64,000 nucleotides of DNA from Pseudomonas sp. KUIN-1 (lineage in GTDB: Bacteria; Pseudomonadota; Gammaproteobacteria; Pseudomonadales; Pseudomonadaceae): the NCBI RefSeq assembly GCF_009176725.1, contig NZ_AP020337.1, forward strand, positions 2,108,001 through 2,172,000, written 5' to 3'. Position 1 is the first letter of the stretch. Each line of letters starts with the position of its first letter. Made by a program: the position numbers and the translations under genes. Below the pieces are notes generated by a model. That model was not told the origin of the DNA, searched no databases, and saw nothing but the letters and a program-made list of their open reading frames with translations. Shown one piece after another: positions 44,601 to 57,123 of this stretch.

Positions 44601-47600
44601 AGCCCAGGCCCATCAGGACGTGCCGTTCGAGCAACTGGTCGAAGCGTTTCCGCAGGCGCGCGAGCACGGTCTGTTCCAGGTCATGTTCAACCACCAGCAA
44701 CGCGACCTTGGCGCCTTGCGTCGTCTGCCGGGGTTGCTGGCCGAAGAACTGCCGTGGCACAGCCGCGAGGCCAAGTTCGATCTGCAACTGCACAGCGAGG
44801 AGGACCGCAATGGGCGCCTGACGCTGTGCTTCGATTACGCCGACGAACTGTTCGAGCACGACACCATCGTGGCCATGGCTCAGCACTATGTACGCCTGCT
44901 GACGCAGGTCAGTCAGCAGGCCCAGCTCGCGCTGGGTGACGTGCAACTGCTCAGCGCCGAGGAGCAGGAGCAACAGGCGCAATGGAGCGCCGCGCCTTGC
45001 GCACCGGCCACGTTGTGGTTGCCGGAACTGCTGAATCACCAGGCGCGGCAGACCCCGGAACGTATCGCGCTGGTGTGGGAGGGCGGCAGCCTCGACTTCG
45101 CCAGCCTGCACACGCAGGCCAACCGCCTGGCGCATTACCTGCGCGACAAGGGCGTTGGTCCGGACATCAAGGTGGCGATCGCCGCCGAGCGCTCGCCGCA
45201 GCTGTTGATCGGGCTGCTGGCGATCCTCAAGGCGGGCGGGGCTTACGTGCCGCTGGACCCGGACTATCCAATGGATCGACTCGCCTACATGCTGCAGGAC
45301 AGCGGGGTCGAACTGCTGTTGACCCAGAGCCATCTGCTGGGCGACCTGCCGAGCGCCGAAGGCGTGTGCACGGTCGCCATGGACACCCTGCACCTGGACA
45401 ACTGGCCGGTCAGTGCGCCGCGCCTGAACCTGCACGGCGACAACCTGGCGTACGTGATTTACACCTCCGGCTCGACCGGTCAGCCCAAAGGCGTCGGCAA
45501 CACCCATGCGGCCCTGGCCGAGCGCCTGCAATGGATGCAGGACACCTACGCACTGGATGAAAGCGACGTGCTGATGCAGAAGGCTCCGATCAGCTTCGAC
45601 GTCTCGGTGTGGGAGTGTTTCTGGCCACTGATCACTGGCTGCCGCCTGCTGCTGGCAGGCCCTGGTGAACACCGCGACCCGCAGCGCATCGCGCAGTTGA
45701 TCAATACGTATTCGGTCACCACGCTGCACTTCGTGCCGCCGCTGCTGCAACTGTTCATCGATGAGCCCCTGGCGCAGCAGTGCAACAGCCTGCGTCGCCT
45801 GTTCTCTGGCGGCGAAGCATTGCCCGGCGAGCTGCGCAACCGGGTGCTCGAGCAACTGCCCGGCGTACAACTGCACAACCGCTATGGCCCGACTGAAACC
45901 GCGATCAACGTCACCCACTGGCAGTGCCGGATCAGCGACGGCCTGCGCTCGCCGATCGGCCGCCCGCTGGGCAACGTGCTGTGCCGGGTGCTGGACAGCG
46001 AACTGAATCCGCTGCCACGCGGGGTGGCCGGGGAGCTGTGCATCGGCGGCACTGGTCTGGCGCGTGGCTATCTGCGGCGTCCCGGGTTGACTGCCGAGCG
46101 CTTTGTCGCCGATCCGCTGGGGCAAGCGGGTGAGCGCCTGTATCGCACCGGTGACCTGGTGCGCTGGGCCGCCGATGGCGCGCTGGAATACCTCGGTCGT
46201 CTGGATAAGCAGGTCAAACTGCGCGGTTTCCGCGTCGAACCACAAGAGATCGAGGCGCGCCTGCTGGCCCAGCCAGGCGTAGGCCAGGCAGCCGTGCTGC
46301 TGCGCGAAACCGTTGCCGGGCCGCAACTGATCGGTTACTACACCGCCGAAGCAGGGCAGAACGTCGAGGCTGAGCGGATCAAGTCGGCGCTGGCTCTTGA
46401 GCTGCCGGATTATATGGTCCCGGCGCAGCTGGTGCGCCTCGACAGCATGCCCCTGAGCCCGAGCGGCAAGCTGGATCGTCGCGCCTTGCCCGAGCCGCAA
46501 TGGCAGACCCGCGAGCACGTCGAGCCGCAGACCGACCTGCAAAAACAGATCGCCGCGATCTGGCGACAGGTGCTGGGCGTGCCGCGTGTCGGCTTGCGCG
46601 ATGATTTCTTCGAGCTGGGCGGGCACTCGTTGCTGGCCACGCAGATCATTTCCCGCGTGCGCCAGGCCTGCGACATCGATTTGCCGTTGCGGGCGCTGTT
46701 CGAAGCCAGCGAGCTGGGCGCGTTTGCCGAGCAGGTTGAGGCCATACAGCAGTCCGGCGCACGCAGCAGCCTGCAACCGATTGCCCGTGTCGACCGCAGC
46801 CAGCCGGTGCCGTTGTCCTATTCCCAGCAGCGCATGTGGTTCCTCTGGCAGATGGAGCCGGACAGCCCGGCCTACAACGTTGGCGGCATGGCGCGCTTGA
46901 AAGGCGTGCTGAACATCGAGTGCTTCGAGGCAGCGCTGCAAGCCTTGATCCTGCGCCACGAAACCCTGCGCACCACGTTCCCGAGCGTCAACGGTGTTGC
47001 GTGTCAGCAGGTCAGCGAGCAGTCCGCCCTGCGCGTGCAATGGCAGGACTACTCGGCATTGCCCGCCGAGCTTCGTCAGCAGCGCATTCAGGCACTGGCC
47101 GACAGTGAGGCGCACCAGCCTTTCGATCTGGAAACCGGACCGTTGTTGCGCGCGTGTCTGGCCAAGGCGAGCGACCTTGAGCATTACTTCGTCCTGACCC
47201 TGCACCACATCGTCACCGAAGGCTGGGCGATGGACATTTTCGCCCGCGAACTGGGGCAGCTTTACGAAGCCTTCCTTGAAGGACGACCATCGCCGCTGGA
47301 GCCGCTGGCGGTGCACTACCTGGATTACAGCGTCTGGCAGCGGCAGTGGATGGAAGCCGGCGAGCGCCAGCGCCAGCTCGATTACTGGACCGCGCAGTTG
47401 GGCAACGAGCATCCATTGCTGGAGCTGCCTGCGGACCGGCCGCGTCCGCCGGTGCAAAGCCATAAAGGCGAGCTGTACCGCTTCGACCTGAACGCCGACC
47501 TGGCCGCGAAAGTTCGTGCATTCAATGCCCGCAACGGCCTGACCCTGTTCATGACCATGACCGCCACCCTGGCGGTATTGCTGTACCGCTACAGCGGCCA

Positions 47601-50600
47601 GAACGACCTGCGCATCGGCGCGCCGGTGGCCAACCGCATTCGTCCGGAAAGCGAAGGGCTGATCGGCGCGTTCCTCAATACCCAGGTGCTGCGCGTGCAG
47701 CTTGACGGGCAGATGAGCGTCGCCCAGCTGTTCGAACAGGTTCGCCACACGGTGATCGAAGGCCAGTCGCATCAGGACCTGCCGTTCGATCATCTGGTCG
47801 AAGCCCTGCAACCGCCACGCAGCGCAGCCTACAACCCGTTGTTCCAGGTGATGTGCAACGTGCAGCGCTGGGAATTCCAGCAAAGCCGCGAACTGGCGGG
47901 CATGACTGTCGAGTACCTGGTCAATGATGCGCGAGCCACCAAGTTCGACCTCAATCTGGAGGTCACCGAGCTGGATCACCGTCTGGGTTGCTGCCTGACC
48001 TACAGCACCGATCTCTTCGACGAGCCGCGCATCGCGCAGATGGCCGAGCACTGGCTGAACCTGCTGCAGGCGCTGCTTGCTGATCCACAACAGCGTTTGA
48101 GTGAATTGCCGCTGTTGCAGGAGACAGAGCGTCAGCACCTGCTCGACAGCCTCGGCGTCGAAGCGGGTGAGCAACGGCTCGACCAATGCATTCACAGCCT
48201 GTTCGCCGAACAGGCACACCGGCGTGCAGACGCGCCGGCGCTGACGTTCGCCGGGCAAACCCTCAGCTATGCCGAGCTGGACGCCAAGGCCAACCAACTG
48301 GCCTGGATGCTCCGCGAGCGCGGCGTCGGCCCGCAGATTCGCGTCGGTCTGGCGCTGCCGCGTTCGCTGGACATGGTCGTCGGCCTGCTGGCGATCCTCA
48401 AGGCCGGTGGTGCGTACGTGCCGCTCGACCCGGAATACCCGCTGGAACGCCTGCACTACATGATCGAAGACAGCGGCGTTGGCCTGCTGTTGAGCGACCG
48501 TGCCCTGTTTGCCGCACTGGGCGAGTTGCCTGCCGGTGTTGCCCGTTGGTGCCTGGAAGACGATCAGCCGTCGCTGGCGTCTTTCTCGTCCGATGAGCTG
48601 CCGTTCATCAGCCTGCCGCAGCATCAGGCGTACCTGATCTACACCTCCGGTTCGACCGGCAAACCCAAGGGCGTGGTGGTGTCCCATGGTGAAATCGCCA
48701 TGCATTGCCAGGCGGTGATCCGGCGCTTCGACATGCGCCCTGACGATTGCGAGCTGCATTTCTATTCGATCAATTTCGATGCCGCCACCGAGCGCCTGCT
48801 GGTGCCCTTGCTCAGCGGCGCCCGTGTGGTGCTGCGTGCTCAGGGGCAGTGGGACGCCGAAGAAATCTGCACGCTGATTCGCCAGCAGCAGGTCAATATT
48901 CTCGGTTTCACGCCCAGCTACGGCAGCCAGTTGGCGCAGTGGCTGGCGACCCAGGGCCAGACCCTGCCGGTGCGCATGTGCATCACCGGCGGCGAAGCGC
49001 TGACCGGCGAACACCTGCAACGCATCCGTGCGGTGTTCCAGCCCGAGCTATTATTCAATGCCTATGGCCCGACCGAAACTGTGGTCATGCCGCTGGCCAG
49101 CCTGGCCCCGCAACAATTGGAGGAGGGCGAAGCCAGCGTGCCGATCGGGCGCGTGGTCGGCGCACGGGTGGCGTACATTCTCGACGCCGATCTTGCGCTG
49201 GTACCCCAAGGCGCGAGCGGCGAGCTGTACATTGGCGGAGCGGGCCTGGCGCAGGGCTATCACCAGCGCCCCGGCATGACTGCCGAACGCTTCGTGGCCG
49301 ATCCATTTGCCAGCAATGGCGGGCGTCTGTACCGCACCGGCGATCTGGTGCGCCAGCGCGCCGACGGCTTGGTGGAATACCTGGGGCGTATCGACCATCA
49401 GGTGAAGATTCGCGGCTTCCGCATCGAACTGGGTGAAATCGAAACCCGCTTGCTGGAGCACGCAGCCGTTCGCGAAGCCATCGTGCTGGCGCTGGACACG
49501 CCATCAGGCAAGCAACTGGCGGGCTATCTGGTCAGCGATGTAGCCGGGCAGGGCGACGAGCAGCAGGCGCAATGGCGTGAAGCGCTCAAGTCGCACCTCA
49601 AGGCGCAACTGCCGGACTACATGGTGCCGACCCACCTGATCCTGCTCGACAGCATGCCGCTGACCGCCAACGGCAAACTCGACCGCCGTGCCTTGCCTGC
49701 ACCGGACCCGGAACTCAATCGTCAACACTACGTAGCGCCCGCCAGTGAGCTGGAGCAGCAGCTGGCGGCGATCTGGTGTGCGGTGCTGAACGTGGAGAAA
49801 GTCGGCCTCAACGACAACTTCTTCGAACTGGGCGGCGACTCGATCCTGTCGATTCAGGTGGTCAGCCGGGCGCGTCAGTTGGGTATCCATTTCAGCCCGC
49901 GTGATCTGTTCCAGCACCAGACCGTGCAGACCCTGGCCGCCGTGGCTACCACCCGCGAACTGATTCAGGCCGAGCAGGGGCTGCTCGACGGTAATTCTGG
50001 TTTGACGCCGATTCAGCACTGGTTTTTCGACACGCCGATCCCCGAGCGTCAGCACTGGAATCAGTCGTTGCTGCTGGAGCCGCTCAGCGCGCTGGACCCG
50101 AACCTGCTGGCGCAGGCGTTGCGTGCGCTACTCGAACAACACGACGCGCTGCGCCTGAGTTTCACCGAGCATGAGGGTACGTGGCAGGCAGAACACCGCG
50201 CAGTGACAGCCGACACCCTGTTGATTCAGGCGCAGGTCAGCGACATGGCTGAATGCGCAGCCCTGTACGCCGACACCCAGCGCAGCCTCGACCTGCACAA
50301 CGGTCCGCTGCTGCGCGCCTTGCTGGTCGACGGTCCGCAGGGCCAGCAACGGTTGCTGATGGTCATTCATCACCTGGTGGTCGACGGCGTGTCGTGGCGT
50401 GTGCTGCTCGACGATCTGCAAAACGCTTATCGTCAACTGCGCGACGCGACGCCGGTGCGCTTTGCGGCGAAGACCAGCGCTTTCCGCGACTGGGCCGCGC
50501 GTCTGCAGGCCTACGCCGGCAATGAGTCGTTACGTGAAGAACTGCATGTGTGGCAGCGCCAGTTGGGCGGTTCTGCGACGAGTCTGCCGTGCCATAACCC

Positions 50601-53600
50601 GCAGGGTGGTCGGCAGAATCGTCATGCGCAGACGGTCAGCGTGCGCCTCGATGCCGAACGTACCCGGCAATTGCTGCAACAGGCGCCGAGTGCCTACCGA
50701 ACCCAGGTCAACGACCTGCTGCTGACCGCGCTGGCCCAGGTGGTCTGCCGTTGGAGCGGGCAGCCGTCGACACTGATTCAGCTTGAAGGTCACGGCCGTG
50801 AAAATCTGTTCGACGACATCGACCTGACCCGCACGGTGGGCTGGTTCACCAGCGCCTATCCGCTGCGACTGACGCCAGCGCCGGCTGCCGATTCGGCACC
50901 GGGCGACTCGATCAAGGCGATCAAGGAGCAACTGCGGCAGGTGCCGCACAAGGGGCTGGGCTATGGCGTGCTGCGTTACCTGGCCGATAGCGCCAGCCAG
51001 GCCGCCATGCAGGCACTGCCGGTGGCGCCGATCACCTTCAACTACCTTGGCCAGTTCGATCAGAGCTTCGCTGACGATGCGCTGTTCCGTCCGCTGCAAG
51101 AGTCGACAGGTGTGGCTCACGATCCGCAGGCGCCGCTGCCCAACGAACTGAGCATCGACAGTCAGGTGTATGGCGGCGAGTTGTTGCTGCGCTGGACCTT
51201 CAGTGCCGAGCGCTACGAACCCGCTGCCATCGAAGCGCTGGCGCAGGATTACCTGAGTCAGTTGCAGGCGCTGATTGCCCATTGCCTGGCCGATGGCAGC
51301 GGCGGCCTGACGCCGTCGGACTTCCCGCTGGCTGCCCTGGATCAGGCGCAGCTCGACGCGCTGCCGGTTCCGCCAAGCCAGATCGAAGACGTCTACCCAC
51401 TGACCCCGATGCAGGAGGGCATGCTGCTGCACACCCTGCTGGAGCCGGGCACCGGGCTGTATTACATGCAGGACCGCTACCGCATCGACAGCGCGCTGGA
51501 CCCGCAGCGTTTCGCCCAGGCCTGGCAAGCGGTGATCGCCCGTCACGAAGCGCTGCGTGCCTCGTTCTGCTGGAACATCGGCGAGACCATGCTGCAGGTC
51601 ATTCATAAACCGGGCAGCACGCCGATTGATTATCTGGACTGGCGTGACGTGCCGGCGGAGCAGCAGGAGCCGCACTTGCAGGCCCTGCTCAAGTCCGAGC
51701 GCGAGGCCGGTTTCGCGCTGCTCGATCAACCGCCGTTCCACCTGCGCCTGATCCGCGTCGACGAGGCGCGCTACTGGTTCATGATGAGCAACCACCACAT
51801 CCTGATCGATGCCTGGTGCCGCTCGCTGCTGATGAACGACTTCTTCGACATTTACACCGCGCTGGGCGAAGGCCGCGATGCGCAACTGGCCCCCGCACCG
51901 CGCTATCGCGACTACATCGGCTGGTTGCAACGCCGTGGTCTGACGCAGGCACGTGACTGGTGGCGAGATAACCTGCGCGGCTTCGAGCGGCCCACGCCGA
52001 TCCCCAGCGACCGGCCGTTCCTGCGTGAACATGCGGGCGACAGCGGTGGCATGGTGGTGGGCGACTGCTACACCCGTCTCGATGAACGCGACGGCGCACA
52101 CTTGCGCGAACTGGCGCAGCAGCATCAACTGACCGTCAACACCTTCGCCCAGGCGGCCTGGGCGCTGACCCTGCGGCGCATGAGCGGTGATCGCGACGTG
52201 GTGTTCGGCGTTACCGTGGCCGGGCGGCCGGTGGAACTGCCGCAGATGCAGCGCACGGTCGGCTTGTTCATCAACACCATCGCCCTGCGTGTCGGCATGC
52301 CGGCCGACGATCAGCGTTGCAGCGTTCGCCAATGGCTCGGCCAGTTGCTGGACAGCAACATGCAACTGCGCGAGTACGAATACCTGCCGCTGGTGACCAT
52401 TCAGGAAAACAGCGAGCTGCCCAAGGGTCAGCCACTGTTCGACAGCCTGTTCGTGTTCGAGAACGCGCCGGTCGAGGTCTCTGTGCTGGACCGTGCGCAA
52501 AGCCTCAATGCCACCTCGGATTCCGGTCGCACCCACACCAACTACCCGCTGACTGCAGTCTGCTATCCGGGCGACGACCTGGGCCTGCACCTGTCCTACG
52601 ATCAGCGCTATTTCGACGAATCCACCGTGCAGGGCATGCTCGGTGAGTTCAAGCGCCTGCTGCTGGCGCTGGTCGAAGGCTTTCATGGCGACATGGCCGA
52701 GCTGGCGCTGGTCAGTGAGCAGGAGCGGGCTTTCCTGATCGACGGCTGCAATCAGAGCGACCATGCTTACCCGCTGGATAAAAGCTATGTAGAACTGTTT
52801 GAAGCGCAGGTCGCGGCGCATCCGGAGCGTATTGCGGTCAGTTGCCTGGATCGTCAGCTCAGCTATGCCGCGCTGAATATCGCCAGCAACCGTCTGGGCC
52901 ATGCCCTGATCGAGGCCGGTGTCGGTTTCGATCAGCCGGTTGCCGTGCTCGCCGAGCGTGGCGTTGAACTGCCGGGCATGATCATCGGCAGCTTCAAGGC
53001 CGGTGCCGGCTACCTGCCGCTGGACCCGGCGCTGCCGAACTCCCGCCTGAGCGGCATCATCGGCCAGAGCGCCACGCCGCTGCTGGTGTGCAGCGCTGAG
53101 TGTCTGGAACAGGGCAGGGCGCTGCTTGATGCGCTGCCCGAAGCGAGTCGACCGCAGTTGCGGGTCTGGGAAAACGTGCAGCAGAGCGATTCCGCGCAGC
53201 ACAACCCTGGTCGCTACAGCGCGCCGGACAGCCTCGCTTATGTGATCTTCACCTCAGGCTCCACCGGGCTGCCGAAGGGTGTGATGGTCGAGCAGCGCGG
53301 CATGCTCAATAACCAGTTGAGCAAAGTGCCTTACCTGAGCCTGAGCGACCGCGATGTGATCGCCCAGACCGCCTCGCAGAGTTTCGACATTTCGGTCTGG
53401 CAGTTCCTTGCCGCGCCGCTGTTTGGCGCTCGGGTGGATATCGTGCCGAACGACATCGCCCGTGATCCGCAGGCGCTGTTGGCGCATGTTCAGGCGCAGC
53501 GCATCAGCGTGCTGGAAAGCGTGCCGTCGCTGATCACCGGCCTGCTCGCCGAACCGCAGGCAGCGCTCGACAGCCTGCGCTGGATGCTGCCGACCGGTGA

Positions 53601-54624
53601 AGCCATGCCGCCGGAACTGGCCAGCCAGTGGCTGCAACGTTACCCGCAGATCGGCCTGGTGAATGCCTATGGTCCGGCCGAGTGCTCCGACGATGTGGCG
53701 TTTTTCCGGGTCGATGCGCAGTCCACTCGCAGCGCTTATCTGCCGATCGGATCGCCGACCGACAACAATCGCCTGTACCTGCTCGACGATGCGCTGGACC
53801 TCGTGCCGCTGGGTGCCGTCGGTGAGCTGTGCGTGGCAGGGGCCGGCGTCGGTCGCGGTTATGTCGCTGATCCGCGGCGCACCGTGCCGGTGTTCGTGCC
53901 GCATCCGTTCGGTGCGCCGGGCGAGCGTCTGTACCGCACCGGTGACCTGGCGCGGCGGCGCAAGGACGGCGTGCTGGAGTACGTCGGCCGGGTCGATCAT
54001 CAGGTAAAGATTCGTGGCTATCGCATCGAGCTGGGCGAAATCGAAACCCGTCTGCTGGAGCATCCGGCCATCCGCGAGTCGGTGGTGCTGGACGTCGCTG
54101 GCCCATTGGGCAAGGTGCTGGCGGCCTACCTGGTGCCGCGCTCCACGACGCAGGATCACGAGGCCTTGCGTGACGAGGTGAGAAACCACCTCAAGGCCAG
54201 CCTGCCGGACTACATGGTGCCGACGCATCTGGTGCTGCTGGAAGCCATGCCGCTGACCCCGAACGGCAAGCTGCACCGCAAGGCCCTGCCGGCGCCGGAC
54301 GTCAGCCTGGTGCAGCAGGATTATCAGGCACCACAGACGGAAATGGAGCAGCAGCTGGCGACGATCTGGGCCGATGTGCTCAAGGTCGAGCGCGTGGGCA
54401 TTACCGACAACTTCTTCGAGCTGGGCGGGCACTCGCTGCTCGCGACCCAAGTGGTGACCCGTGCGCAGAAGCGCTTGCAACGTAACGTGCCGTTGCGGGC
54501 AATGTTCGAGTTCAACACCGTTCAGGCGTTGGCGCAGCACCTGGAAAGCCTTGGTGGAGCACAGGTCGACGAGCAGAAATTCGATCGTCTGGCGGACTTG
54601 ATGGCGGAGCTGGAAGGGCTCTGA
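41614..54624 (+). CDS. pvdL: Pyoverdine chromophore nonribosomal peptide synthetase PvdL
   Basis: 4336 residues, the usual PvdL size. Domain order from core motifs: fatty acyl-AMP ligase ([11 protein letters not shown] near residue 170), carrier (LGGNS, 615), condensation (HHIIADG, 811), adenylation ([11 protein letters not shown], 1283), carrier (LGGHS, 1670), condensation (HHIVTEG, 1866), adenylation ([11 protein letters not shown], 2343), carrier (LGGDS, 2743), epimerase ([10 protein letters not shown], 2921), condensation (HHILIDAW, 3395), adenylation ([11 protein letters not shown], 3879), carrier (LGGHS, 4272). No thioesterase. This is the PvdL plan: acyl starter, Glu, D-Tyr, diaminobutyrate. 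The last adenylation domain has SFDISVW around its first specificity residues, in line with Dab. The chain passes to a further synthetase beyond the window. Confidence 0.97.
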   Translation: MDAFELPDTLAQALQRRALHTPDRLALRFLTDENDQGLVLTYRDLDLRARTIAAALQRQAVPGDRAILLFHSGPDYVAAFFGCLYAGVIAVPAYPPESNRRHHQERLLSIIADAEPRLLLTGADLQPALLQMDELAAADAPPLLCVDTLPAAPAQDWQGPQLQADDIAFLQYTSGSTALPKGVQVTHGNLVANESLIRHGFGIDANPDDVIVSWLPLYHDMGLIGGLLQPIFSGVPCILMAPAYFLARPLRWLEAISEYGGTISGGPDFAYQLCSARVSDSALERLDLSRWRVAYSGSEPIREDSLRAFADKFASCGFTPDSFMASYGLAEATLYVAGGKRGKGIPSLRLNAQALARNVVEPGDGQPVMSCGTGQPGHGVLIADPVSLQVLGENQVGEVWASGPSIAHGYWRNPEATARAFVQHAGQTWLRTGDLGFQRHGELYITGRLKDMLIVRGHNLYPQDIEKLIESEVDVVRKGRVAAFAVTQDGSEGIGIAAEISRSVQKILTPDALIKIIRQTVAEAFQEAPSVVVLLNPGALPKTSSGKLQRSACRTRLADGSLDSYAVFPASDTTLSAHIPGSGSNLQAQIATVWCEQLQCEQVSADDHFFLLGGNSIIATQVVARLRETLGIDLNLRLLFEAPTLAAFAAQVETLQTAASQGDSQTQSAIARLPGNEHLPQSMAQNRLWFLWQLDPHSSAYNVPGGLHLRGELDSTALRSSFQRLIERHESLRTRFYEQDGVALQRIDAPSEFHLDTLDISDLPGAERQARAVAIREQQARLPFDLQHGPLLRVTLLRLDEEEHQLLVTLHHIIADGWSLNVLIDEFSRLYASVVQGQTLELAPLPLRYADYGQWQREWLANGEAERQLTYWQQQLGGEQPVLTLNTDHPRSARQQHSASRYSLRLSAELSAAVRNTAQAWQSTSFMFLLAGFQTLLHRYSGQADIRVGVPGANRPRHETQGLIGFFINTLVLRAQLDPRLPFSTLLAQTRQAALEAQAHQDVPFEQLVEAFPQAREHGLFQVMFNHQQRDLGALRRLPGLLAEELPWHSREAKFDLQLHSEEDRNGRLTLCFDYADELFEHDTIVAMAQHYVRLLTQVSQQAQLALGDVQLLSAEEQEQQAQWSAAPCAPATLWLPELLNHQARQTPERIALVWEGGSLDFASLHTQANRLAHYLRDKGVGPDIKVAIAAERSPQLLIGLLAILKAGGAYVPLDPDYPMDRLAYMLQDSGVELLLTQSHLLGDLPSAEGVCTVAMDTLHLDNWPVSAPRLNLHGDNLAYVIYTSGSTGQPKGVGNTHAALAERLQWMQDTYALDESDVLMQKAPISFDVSVWECFWPLITGCRLLLAGPGEHRDPQRIAQLINTYSVTTLHFVPPLLQLFIDEPLAQQCNSLRRLFSGGEALPGELRNRVLEQLPGVQLHNRYGPTETAINVTHWQCRISDGLRSPIGRPLGNVLCRVLDSELNPLPRGVAGELCIGGTGLARGYLRRPGLTAERFVADPLGQAGERLYRTGDLVRWAADGALEYLGRLDKQVKLRGFRVEPQEIEARLLAQPGVGQAAVLLRETVAGPQLIGYYTAEAGQNVEAERIKSALALELPDYMVPAQLVRLDSMPLSPSGKLDRRALPEPQWQTREHVEPQTDLQKQIAAIWRQVLGVPRVGLRDDFFELGGHSLLATQIISRVRQACDIDLPLRALFEASELGAFAEQVEAIQQSGARSSLQPIARVDRSQPVPLSYSQQRMWFLWQMEPDSPAYNVGGMARLKGVLNIECFEAALQALILRHETLRTTFPSVNGVACQQVSEQSALRVQWQDYSALPAELRQQRIQALADSEAHQPFDLETGPLLRACLAKASDLEHYFVLTLHHIVTEGWAMDIFARELGQLYEAFLEGRPSPLEPLAVHYLDYSVWQRQWMEAGERQRQLDYWTAQLGNEHPLLELPADRPRPPVQSHKGELYRFDLNADLAAKVRAFNARNGLTLFMTMTATLAVLLYRYSGQNDLRIGAPVANRIRPESEGLIGAFLNTQVLRVQLDGQMSVAQLFEQVRHTVIEGQSHQDLPFDHLVEALQPPRSAAYNPLFQVMCNVQRWEFQQSRELAGMTVEYLVNDARATKFDLNLEVTELDHRLGCCLTYSTDLFDEPRIAQMAEHWLNLLQALLADPQQRLSELPLLQETERQHLLDSLGVEAGEQRLDQCIHSLFAEQAHRRADAPALTFAGQTLSYAELDAKANQLAWMLRERGVGPQIRVGLALPRSLDMVVGLLAILKAGGAYVPLDPEYPLERLHYMIEDSGVGLLLSDRALFAALGELPAGVARWCLEDDQPSLASFSSDELPFISLPQHQAYLIYTSGSTGKPKGVVVSHGEIAMHCQAVIRRFDMRPDDCELHFYSINFDAATERLLVPLLSGARVVLRAQGQWDAEEICTLIRQQQVNILGFTPSYGSQLAQWLATQGQTLPVRMCITGGEALTGEHLQRIRAVFQPELLFNAYGPTETVVMPLASLAPQQLEEGEASVPIGRVVGARVAYILDADLALVPQGASGELYIGGAGLAQGYHQRPGMTAERFVADPFASNGGRLYRTGDLVRQRADGLVEYLGRIDHQVKIRGFRIELGEIETRLLEHAAVREAIVLALDTPSGKQLAGYLVSDVAGQGDEQQAQWREALKSHLKAQLPDYMVPTHLILLDSMPLTANGKLDRRALPAPDPELNRQHYVAPASELEQQLAAIWCAVLNVEKVGLNDNFFELGGDSILSIQVVSRARQLGIHFSPRDLFQHQTVQTLAAVATTRELIQAEQGLLDGNSGLTPIQHWFFDTPIPERQHWNQSLLLEPLSALDPNLLAQALRALLEQHDALRLSFTEHEGTWQAEHRAVTADTLLIQAQVSDMAECAALYADTQRSLDLHNGPLLRALLVDGPQGQQRLLMVIHHLVVDGVSWRVLLDDLQNAYRQLRDATPVRFAAKTSAFRDWAARLQAYAGNESLREELHVWQRQLGGSATSLPCHNPQGGRQNRHAQTVSVRLDAERTRQLLQQAPSAYRTQVNDLLLTALAQVVCRWSGQPSTLIQLEGHGRENLFDDIDLTRTVGWFTSAYPLRLTPAPAADSAPGDSIKAIKEQLRQVPHKGLGYGVLRYLADSASQAAMQALPVAPITFNYLGQFDQSFADDALFRPLQESTGVAHDPQAPLPNELSIDSQVYGGELLLRWTFSAERYEPAAIEALAQDYLSQLQALIAHCLADGSGGLTPSDFPLAALDQAQLDALPVPPSQIEDVYPLTPMQEGMLLHTLLEPGTGLYYMQDRYRIDSALDPQRFAQAWQAVIARHEALRASFCWNIGETMLQVIHKPGSTPIDYLDWRDVPAEQQEPHLQALLKSEREAGFALLDQPPFHLRLIRVDEARYWFMMSNHHILIDAWCRSLLMNDFFDIYTALGEGRDAQLAPAPRYRDYIGWLQRRGLTQARDWWRDNLRGFERPTPIPSDRPFLREHAGDSGGMVVGDCYTRLDERDGAHLRELAQQHQLTVNTFAQAAWALTLRRMSGDRDVVFGVTVAGRPVELPQMQRTVGLFINTIALRVGMPADDQRCSVRQWLGQLLDSNMQLREYEYLPLVTIQENSELPKGQPLFDSLFVFENAPVEVSVLDRAQSLNATSDSGRTHTNYPLTAVCYPGDDLGLHLSYDQRYFDESTVQGMLGEFKRLLLALVEGFHGDMAELALVSEQERAFLIDGCNQSDHAYPLDKSYVELFEAQVAAHPERIAVSCLDRQLSYAALNIASNRLGHALIEAGVGFDQPVAVLAERGVELPGMIIGSFKAGAGYLPLDPALPNSRLSGIIGQSATPLLVCSAECLEQGRALLDALPEASRPQLRVWENVQQSDSAQHNPGRYSAPDSLAYVIFTSGSTGLPKGVMVEQRGMLNNQLSKVPYLSLSDRDVIAQTASQSFDISVWQFLAAPLFGARVDIVPNDIARDPQALLAHVQAQRISVLESVPSLITGLLAEPQAALDSLRWMLPTGEAMPPELASQWLQRYPQIGLVNAYGPAECSDDVAFFRVDAQSTRSAYLPIGSPTDNNRLYLLDDALDLVPLGAVGELCVAGAGVGRGYVADPRRTVPVFVPHPFGAPGERLYRTGDLARRRKDGVLEYVGRVDHQVKIRGYRIELGEIETRLLEHPAIRESVVLDVAGPLGKVLAAYLVPRSTTQDHEALRDEVRNHLKASLPDYMVPTHLVLLEAMPLTPNGKLHRKALPAPDVSLVQQDYQAPQTEMEQQLATIWADVLKVERVGITDNFFELGGHSLLATQVVTRAQKRLQRNVPLRAMFEFNTVQALAQHLESLGGAQVDEQKFDRLADLMAELEGL

Positions 54625-54677
54625 TCAGCCTCTCGTCGGGACGCCGGGGCTGCGGATAAAAAACTCGTTACTGAGTG

Positions 54678-54701
54678 TAAATCCGCAGCTCGCTGGCGCG
54701 T
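54678..54701 (+). promoter_or_regulatory. PvdS-dependent promoter for pvdH
   Basis: TAAAT, 16 nt, CGT: an exact match to the PvdS box, 87 nt before the pvdH ATG and 53 nt after the pvdL stop. Confidence 0.9.
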
Positions 54702-54788
54702 TTTCCAAGGAACGAACACACACCTGAAGCGGCATGCGCCAACGCCCATGCTTCAGGTCATTCAAGCCGCGTATTGAGGGTTGCACAG

Positions 54789-56201
54789 ATGTCAGTCGCT
54801 ACCAGGTTTATCGATGATCAGCCGACACGGGTTGCCCCGGCTGCGGCTGAGACGCTCTACCAGTTCGACGAATCGCCACTGCTGGCCCGACAGAGTCGCC
54901 AGGAGTCCAACGCACGCAGCTACCCGCGGCGCATACCGCTGGCGCTCAAACGCGCCAAGGGTATTCACGTCGAGGACGTCGAAGGGCGGCGCTTCATCGA
55001 TTGCCTGGCAGGCGCGGGCACCCTGGCGTTGGGGCATAACCATGCGGTGATTATCGAAGCGATCCAGCAAGTGATCGCCGACGAGTTGCCGCTGCATACG
55101 CTGGACCTCACCACGCCGGTCAAGGACCAGTTCGTTCAGGACCTGTTCGGCCTGTTGCCGCCAGCGCTGGCCGATGACGCGAAGATTCAGTTTTGCGGCC
55201 CGACCGGCACCGATGCAGTGGAAGCCGCGTTGAAGCTGGTACGCACCGCTACCGGGCGCAGCACGGTCTTGTCATTTCAGGGCGGTTATCACGGCATGAG
55301 CCAGGGCGCATTGAGCCTGATGGGCAGCCTGGGGCCGAAAAAGCCGCTGGGTGCCTTGCTCGGCACCGGCGTGCAGTTTCTGCCGTACCCCTATGATTAC
55401 CGCTGCCCGTTCGGGCTTGGCGGCGAACAGGGCGTGCGCGCCAACCTGCATTATCTGGAAAACCTGCTCAATGACCCGGAAGCCGGCGTGCAATTGCCCG
55501 CAGCGGTCATTCTTGAAGTGGTGCAGGGCGAGGGTGGAGTGATCCCCGCTGATCTGGACTGGCTGCGCGGCGTGCGACGCATCACCGAAAAGGCCGGCGT
55601 GGCGCTGATCGTCGATGAAATCCAGAGCGGTTTCGCACGCACCGGCAAGATGTTTGCCTTCGAACATGCCGGGATCATCCCGGACGTGGTGGTCATGTCC
55701 AAAGCCATTGGCGGCAGCTTGCCACTGGCGGTGGTGGTCTATCGTTCCTGGCTGGACACCTGGCTGCCGGGCGCACACGCCGGGACGTTTCGCGGCAATC
55801 AGATGGCCATGGCTACCGGTTCTGCCGTAATGCGCTATCTTCAGGAACACTCTATTTGCGAACACGCGACAGCCATGGGCGCGCGTCTGTCCGGGCATTT
55901 GCGTGCCTTGCAACGTGACTTCCCGCAGTTGGGCGATATTCGCGGGCGCGGGCTGATGCTCGGTGTCGAGCTGGTCGACCCGTCCGGTGCGCGCGATGCA
56001 CAGGGTCATCCGCCGCTATTTTCGCGCTTGGCGCCGCTGATCCAGCGTGAATGCCTCAAGCGCGGGCTGATTCTGGAACTGGGCGGTCGACATGCCAGCG
56101 TGGTACGTTTTCTGCCACCGCTGATCATCACCGCCGAGCAGATCGACGAAGTGGCAGAGATCTTCGGCCGTGCGCTGAACGCCGCTGTCGCCCAGGTTTA
56201 A
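54789..56201 (+). CDS. pvdH: L-2,4-diaminobutyrate:2-oxoglutarate aminotransferase PvdH
   Basis: 470 residues, class III PLP aminotransferase that makes diaminobutyrate for pyoverdine (the chromophore derives from D-Tyr and Dab). IDCLAGAGTLALGHNH, IQFCGPTGTDAVEAALKL, VVQGEGGVIPADLDW, ALIVDEIQSGFARTG and the PLP Lys in VVMSKAIGGSLPL are visible. ATG 54789 is preceded by GAGGG. Its stop TAA is part of the next promoter box, for the MbtH gene. It is related in fold and reaction to the EctB-like enzyme at 24204 but clearly diverged from it. Confidence 0.96.
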   Translation: MSVATRFIDDQPTRVAPAAAETLYQFDESPLLARQSRQESNARSYPRRIPLALKRAKGIHVEDVEGRRFIDCLAGAGTLALGHNHAVIIEAIQQVIADELPLHTLDLTTPVKDQFVQDLFGLLPPALADDAKIQFCGPTGTDAVEAALKLVRTATGRSTVLSFQGGYHGMSQGALSLMGSLGPKKPLGALLGTGVQFLPYPYDYRCPFGLGGEQGVRANLHYLENLLNDPEAGVQLPAAVILEVVQGEGGVIPADLDWLRGVRRITEKAGVALIVDEIQSGFARTGKMFAFEHAGIIPDVVVMSKAIGGSLPLAVVVYRSWLDTWLPGAHAGTFRGNQMAMATGSAVMRYLQEHSICEHATAMGARLSGHLRALQRDFPQLGDIRGRGLMLGVELVDPSGARDAQGHPPLFSRLAPLIQRECLKRGLILELGGRHASVVRFLPPLIITAEQIDEVAEIFGRALNAAVAQV

Positions 56202-56222
56202 TTTTTCGACGTAGTGATACGT
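56199..56222 (+). promoter_or_regulatory. PvdS-dependent promoter for the MbtH gene
   Basis: TAATT, 16 nt, CGT. The first three bases are the stop codon of pvdH. The downstream sequence TACGTTCAATC is shared with the box at 63530. Confidence 0.82.
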
Positions 56223-56282
56223 TCAATCCCTATAGCTGCCATGAATTGGCGCGGCAGCCCTGAACACACATGGAGAGTAGCA

Positions 56283-56501
56283 ATGACTTCAGTATTCGAT
56301 CGGGAAGACATCGTCTTTCAAGTTGTAGTCAACCACGAAGAACAGTATTCCATCTGGCCCGACTACAAGGCGATCCCCAATGGCTGGCGCACCGTGGGCA
56401 AGAGCGGCTTCAAGAAAGAATGCCTGGCCTACATCGAAGAAGTCTGGACCGACATGCGCCCCCTGAGCCTGCGCCAGAAAATGGAAGCGCAGACGGCCTG
56501 A
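56283..56501 (+). CDS. MbtH-family NRPS helper protein
   Basis: 72 residues: the family core [19 protein letters not shown] and the end [10 protein letters not shown] match MbtH-like proteins, which bind and activate adenylation domains of nonribosomal synthetases. Short length, the conserved Trp residues and the position right after pvdH support a role in pyoverdine synthesis. GGAGAG lies 8 nt before the ATG. A PvdS box precedes it, so it can be expressed apart from pvdH. Confidence 0.95.
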   Translation: MTSVFDREDIVFQVVVNHEEQYSIWPDYKAIPNGWRTVGKSGFKKECLAYIEEVWTDMRPLSLRQKMEAQTA

Positions 56502-56527
56502 TTGACGGTCTGCACGGATACTTCGAT

Positions 56528-57123
56528 TATCGTGCGACGCTCCGCGTCGGTCTGCACGGACAATCCGATTATCGTGCGACGCTCTGCGTCGTCATGCCGT
56601 TCCGGACGCTCCGCGTCCTCTTTGCGACGCAGAGCGTCGAGAACTGCATTCCCACGCTGGAGCGTGCGGAACGATAATCTGAACTTCGTGCTGAAGCTCT
56701 GCGTCAGGCAACTCAACTATCGTGCGACGCTCCGCGTCGTCATGCCGTTCCGGACGCTCCGCGTCCTCTTGCGACGCAGAGCATTGCGAACTGCATTTCC
56801 ACGCTGGAGCGTGAGGAACGATAATCTCAACTCCGTGCTGAAGCGCTGCGTCGGGCAACTCAACTATCGTGCGACGCAGAGCGTCGTCATGCCGTTCTGG
56901 ACGCTCCGCGTCCTCTTTGCGACGCAGAGCGTCGCGAACTGCATCCCCACGCTGGAGCGTGAGGAACGATAATCTCAACTCCGTGCTGAAGCGCTGCGTC
57001 GGGCAACTCAACTATCGTGCGACGCAGAGCGTCGTCATGCCGTTCTGGACGCTCCGCGTCCTCTTTGCGACGCAGAGCATCGCGAACTGCAATTTCCACG
57101 CTGGAGCGTAGGGAACGATAATC
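56528..57123. repeat. 148-bp tandem repeat array of hairpin-forming units
   Basis: The start TATCGTGCGACGC recurs at 56528 (short partial), 56570, 56718, 56865 and 57013, with steps of 148, 147 and 148 nt. Each full unit has GACGCTCCGCGTC or GACGCAGAGCGTC (5-bp stems, 3-nt loop), a second GACGCTCCGCGTC, another GACGCAGAGCGTC, and CACGCTGGAGCGTG, then AACGATAATCT. The last unit is cut and ends at the stop codon of fpvF. The array fills the gap between two converging genes. A related single element is at 9637. Confidence 0.93.

Noticed and set aside
43339..49020. 1893-codon open frame on the minus strand inside pvdL
   Set aside because: His/Gln/Arg-rich translation typical of antisense reading of GC-rich NRPS sequence; no domains, and pvdL is complete on the plus strand.
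56502..57111. Several open frames within the tandem repeat array
   Set aside because: They repeat the same translated unit on both strands and arise from the 148-bp repeats; no start signals.
56528..57123. CRISPR array
   Set aside because: Units are 148 bp and nearly identical throughout; there are no short repeats with unique spacers and no cas genes.
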